From: Proteobacteria bacterium UBA6921
GTDB taxonomy: Bacteria; Pseudomonadota; Gammaproteobacteria; SG8-11
Length of the DNA: 8,569 nucleotides
Reading direction: 5' to 3'
Assembly: GCA_002450895.1 (NCBI GenBank)
Contig: DKAR01000035.1
Span: forward strand, 1-8,569
Part shown: positions 6,867 through 8,569 of the stretch, piece after piece
Layout of the letters: every line of letters begins with the position of its first letter
Position numbering within the stretch: the stretch's first letter is position 1
Translations under genes and position numbers: made by a program
Notes under the pieces: model-generated
Databases searched by the model: none
Seen by the model: only the letters and a program-made list of their open reading frames with translations
What the model was told of the DNA's origin: nothing

Positions 6867-8569
6867 ATGACAGTTGCAACCACCACGGTTCGTTCTGTTC
6901 CAATGCGCGGCGGCGAGGCAGAGCGCGGCGTTTTGGACAAGGAAGTCATCAAGCGCGGTTTTTTAAACAACCTGTTCTACGTGCAGGGAAAGTTTCCCGC
7001 GCTCGCCACCATGCAGGACTACTATCTTGCGCTCGCCTACACCGTGCGCGATCAGTTGTTGAAACGCTGGGTCAGTACGGCACAGACATACACCGAACAG
7101 AATTCGCGCACCGTTGCGTATCTCTCCGCGGAATTCCTGATGGGCCCGCATCTGGGGAACAATCTGGTGAATCTCGGCATCATGGAAATGGTGCGCGACG
7201 CCATGAGCGAGCTGGGGCTGGTTCTCGATGACCTTCTCCGCGAAGAGCCCGAGCCAGGACTCGGAAATGGCGGACTGGGTCGTCTTGCCGCTTGTTTTCT
7301 GGATTCCATGGCCACGCTCGAGATCCCGAGCATCGGGTATGGGATCCGCTATGAATTCGGCATCTTCGAACAACAGATCGTCGACGGGTGGCAGATTGAA
7401 AAGACGGACAAGTGGCTCAGCCATGGTAATCCGTGGGAACTCGTACGTCCGGAGTGGGCGATCGAAGTGCAATTCGGCGGCGTCGTCGAACACACGTTCG
7501 ACGCACATGGGCGCAGTCGCGCCATCTGGAAGCCGAGCAAGGTGGTGAAGGGGATCCCGTATGACACGCCCATTCTCGGTTTTCACAACAACACGGCGAA
7601 CACATTGCGCCTGTGGCGCGCTGAAGCGCCGGAATCCTTTGACCTGACGTCGTTTAACCGCGGCGACTATTATCGTGCTGTCGAGCACAAGGTGGTCTCC
7701 GAGAACCTGACCAAGGTGTTGTACCCGAATGATGAGCCGCTGCAGGGGAAGGTCCTGCGCCTGGAGCAGCAGTATTTCTTTGTTTCGTGTTCGTTGAAGG
7801 ACATGCTCCGCATCATGCGCGTGCAACGGATTCCGTTTTCCCGCTTCCATGAAAAATTTACCGTGCAGCTGAACGATACGCATCCGGCCATCGCCGTGGC
7901 TGAGCTGATGCGTCTGTTGATGGACGAACATGGAATGCTGTGGGACGACGCGTGGTCGATCACGCAGAAAACCTTCGCGTACACGAACCATACCTTGTTG
8001 CCGGAGGCGTTGGAACGCTGGCCTCTTGCACTGTTTAAGGCACTACTGCCGCGCCACATGGAGATCATTTTTGAGATCAACGCACGCTTTCTTGACGAAG
8101 TGCGTTTGAAATACATGAATGATCTGGCGCGGATTTCGCGCTTGTCGCTGATCGATGAGTCCGGCGAGCGTTATGTGCGCATGGCGCATCTGGCCTGCGT
8201 GGGCAGCTACGCAATCAACGGCGTCGCAGAACTCCACAGCCTGTTGCTGAAGAAAGACGTCCTGGAGGATTTCCACGAGCTATGGCCGCACAAATTCAGC
8301 AACAAAACCAATGGCGTCACGCCGCGACGCTGGATGGTGCTCAGCAATCCGCGTTTAGCGAAATTGCTGGACGAGACGATCGGCGACGGGTGGGCCAAGG
8401 ACCTCGATCAGTTGCGGGCCCTGGAACAGTATGCCGATGACGCCGGATTCTGTGCGCAATGGCGTTCGATCAAGCGGGCCAACAAGCACGAATTCGCCGG
8501 TCTGGTTCGCAAGAAAATTGGTGTCGCCATCGATCCGGAATCGTTGTTCGACGTGCAGGTCAAGCGCAT
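6867..8569 (+). CDS. glgP: Glycogen/alpha-glucan phosphorylase (partial, C-terminus off the right edge)
   Basis: The frame from ATG 6867 runs open to the right edge for 567 codons. It carries the family hallmarks of glycosyltransferase family 35: YLSAEFLMG from residue 85, GLGNGGLGRLAACFLDSMA with G133-R139, GYGIRYEFGIFEQQIVDGWQ, GNPWE, QLNDTHPA with N336-P340, YTNHTLLPEALERWP, and SNKTNGVTPRRW from about residue 478. These enzymes release glucose-1-phosphate from alpha-1,4-glucans using pyridoxal phosphate and inorganic phosphate in the cytoplasm. The Lys that binds pyridoxal phosphate lies in the C-terminal part of the family and is beyond the window. Full-length enzymes are about 800-850 residues, so roughly two thirds is present. 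The N-terminal segment before YLSAEF is of ordinary length for bacterial enzymes. It follows the dioxygenase-like gene by 55 bases with no visible terminator and is probably read from the same transcript. Whether it could be a maltodextrin phosphorylase cannot be told here. Confidence 0.95.
   Translation, partial: MTVATTTVRSVPMRGGEAERGVLDKEVIKRGFLNNLFYVQGKFPALATMQDYYLALAYTVRDQLLKRWVSTAQTYTEQNSRTVAYLSAEFLMGPHLGNNLVNLGIMEMVRDAMSELGLVLDDLLREEPEPGLGNGGLGRLAACFLDSMATLEIPSIGYGIRYEFGIFEQQIVDGWQIEKTDKWLSHGNPWELVRPEWAIEVQFGGVVEHTFDAHGRSRAIWKPSKVVKGIPYDTPILGFHNNTANTLRLWRAEAPESFDLTSFNRGDYYRAVEHKVVSENLTKVLYPNDEPLQGKVLRLEQQYFFVSCSLKDMLRIMRVQRIPFSRFHEKFTVQLNDTHPAIAVAELMRLLMDEHGMLWDDAWSITQKTFAYTNHTLLPEALERWPLALFKALLPRHMEIIFEINARFLDEVRLKYMNDLARISRLSLIDESGERYVRMAHLACVGSYAINGVAELHSLLLKKDVLEDFHELWPHKFSNKTNGVTPRRWMVLSNPRLAKLLDETIGDGWAKDLDQLRALEQYADDAGFCAQWRSIKRANKHEFAGLVRKKIGVAIDPESLFDVQVKR

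Noticed and set aside
6860..7231. ATG at 6860 opening a 123-codon plus-strand frame
   Set aside because: It is out of frame with glgP, only two bases from the ribosome site, and its product shows no family features; ATG 6867 gives the true phosphorylase.
6963..7991. 342-codon open frame on the minus strand opposite glgP
   Set aside because: It lies wholly antisense to a clear glycogen phosphorylase with intact family motifs; its translation has no recognisable domain and is His/Arg/Gln-rich, as expected of a codon-bias shadow.

Overview
The window is a moderately GC-rich bacterial segment, densely coded with short gaps and good Shine-Dalgarno sites. Its content suggests a Gram-negative, probably proteobacterial chromosome, but nothing in it fixes the genus. 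I see no tRNA, rRNA, insertion sequence, CRISPR array or phage gene.

Layout. Two gene blocks diverge from a roughly 130-base intergenic region at 3039-3168. Leftward (minus strand) run anbu, a proteasome-like Thr peptidase (3038 to 2259), and then a large transglutaminase/DUF2126 protein (2120 to the left edge, C-terminus cut off). Rightward (plus strand) run a circularly permuted ATP-grasp protein (3169-4617), an alpha-E (DUF403) protein (4617-5579), a two-part protein whose C-terminal half resembles 4-hydroxyphenylpyruvate dioxygenase (5576-6811), and a glycogen phosphorylase (6867 to the right edge, C-terminus cut off). The first three rightward genes overlap by 1 and 4 bases (TGATG and ATGA junctions) and look translationally coupled. 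The phosphorylase follows after 55 bases, without a visible terminator.

How the genes may work together. Anbu, transglutaminase-like proteins, circularly permuted ATP-grasp and alpha-E proteins form a recurrent bacterial gene neighbourhood. Comparative genomics has interpreted it as a system that makes and processes peptide or amide-linked tags: the ATP-grasp protein (with alpha-E) as ligase, the transglutaminase-fold protein as a peptidase or transferase on amide bonds, and Anbu as a peptidase. The biochemistry of most of these parts is not settled. The unusual point here is the extra open reading frame at 5576-6811. It keeps a candidate 2-His-1-carboxylate iron site (H225, H314, E372) of the dioxygenase/VOC type, on an N-terminal half I cannot assign, and is locked into the operon by an ATGA overlap. 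Its link to amide ligation on one side and to glycogen phosphorolysis on the other is the best candidate for something undescribed in this window.
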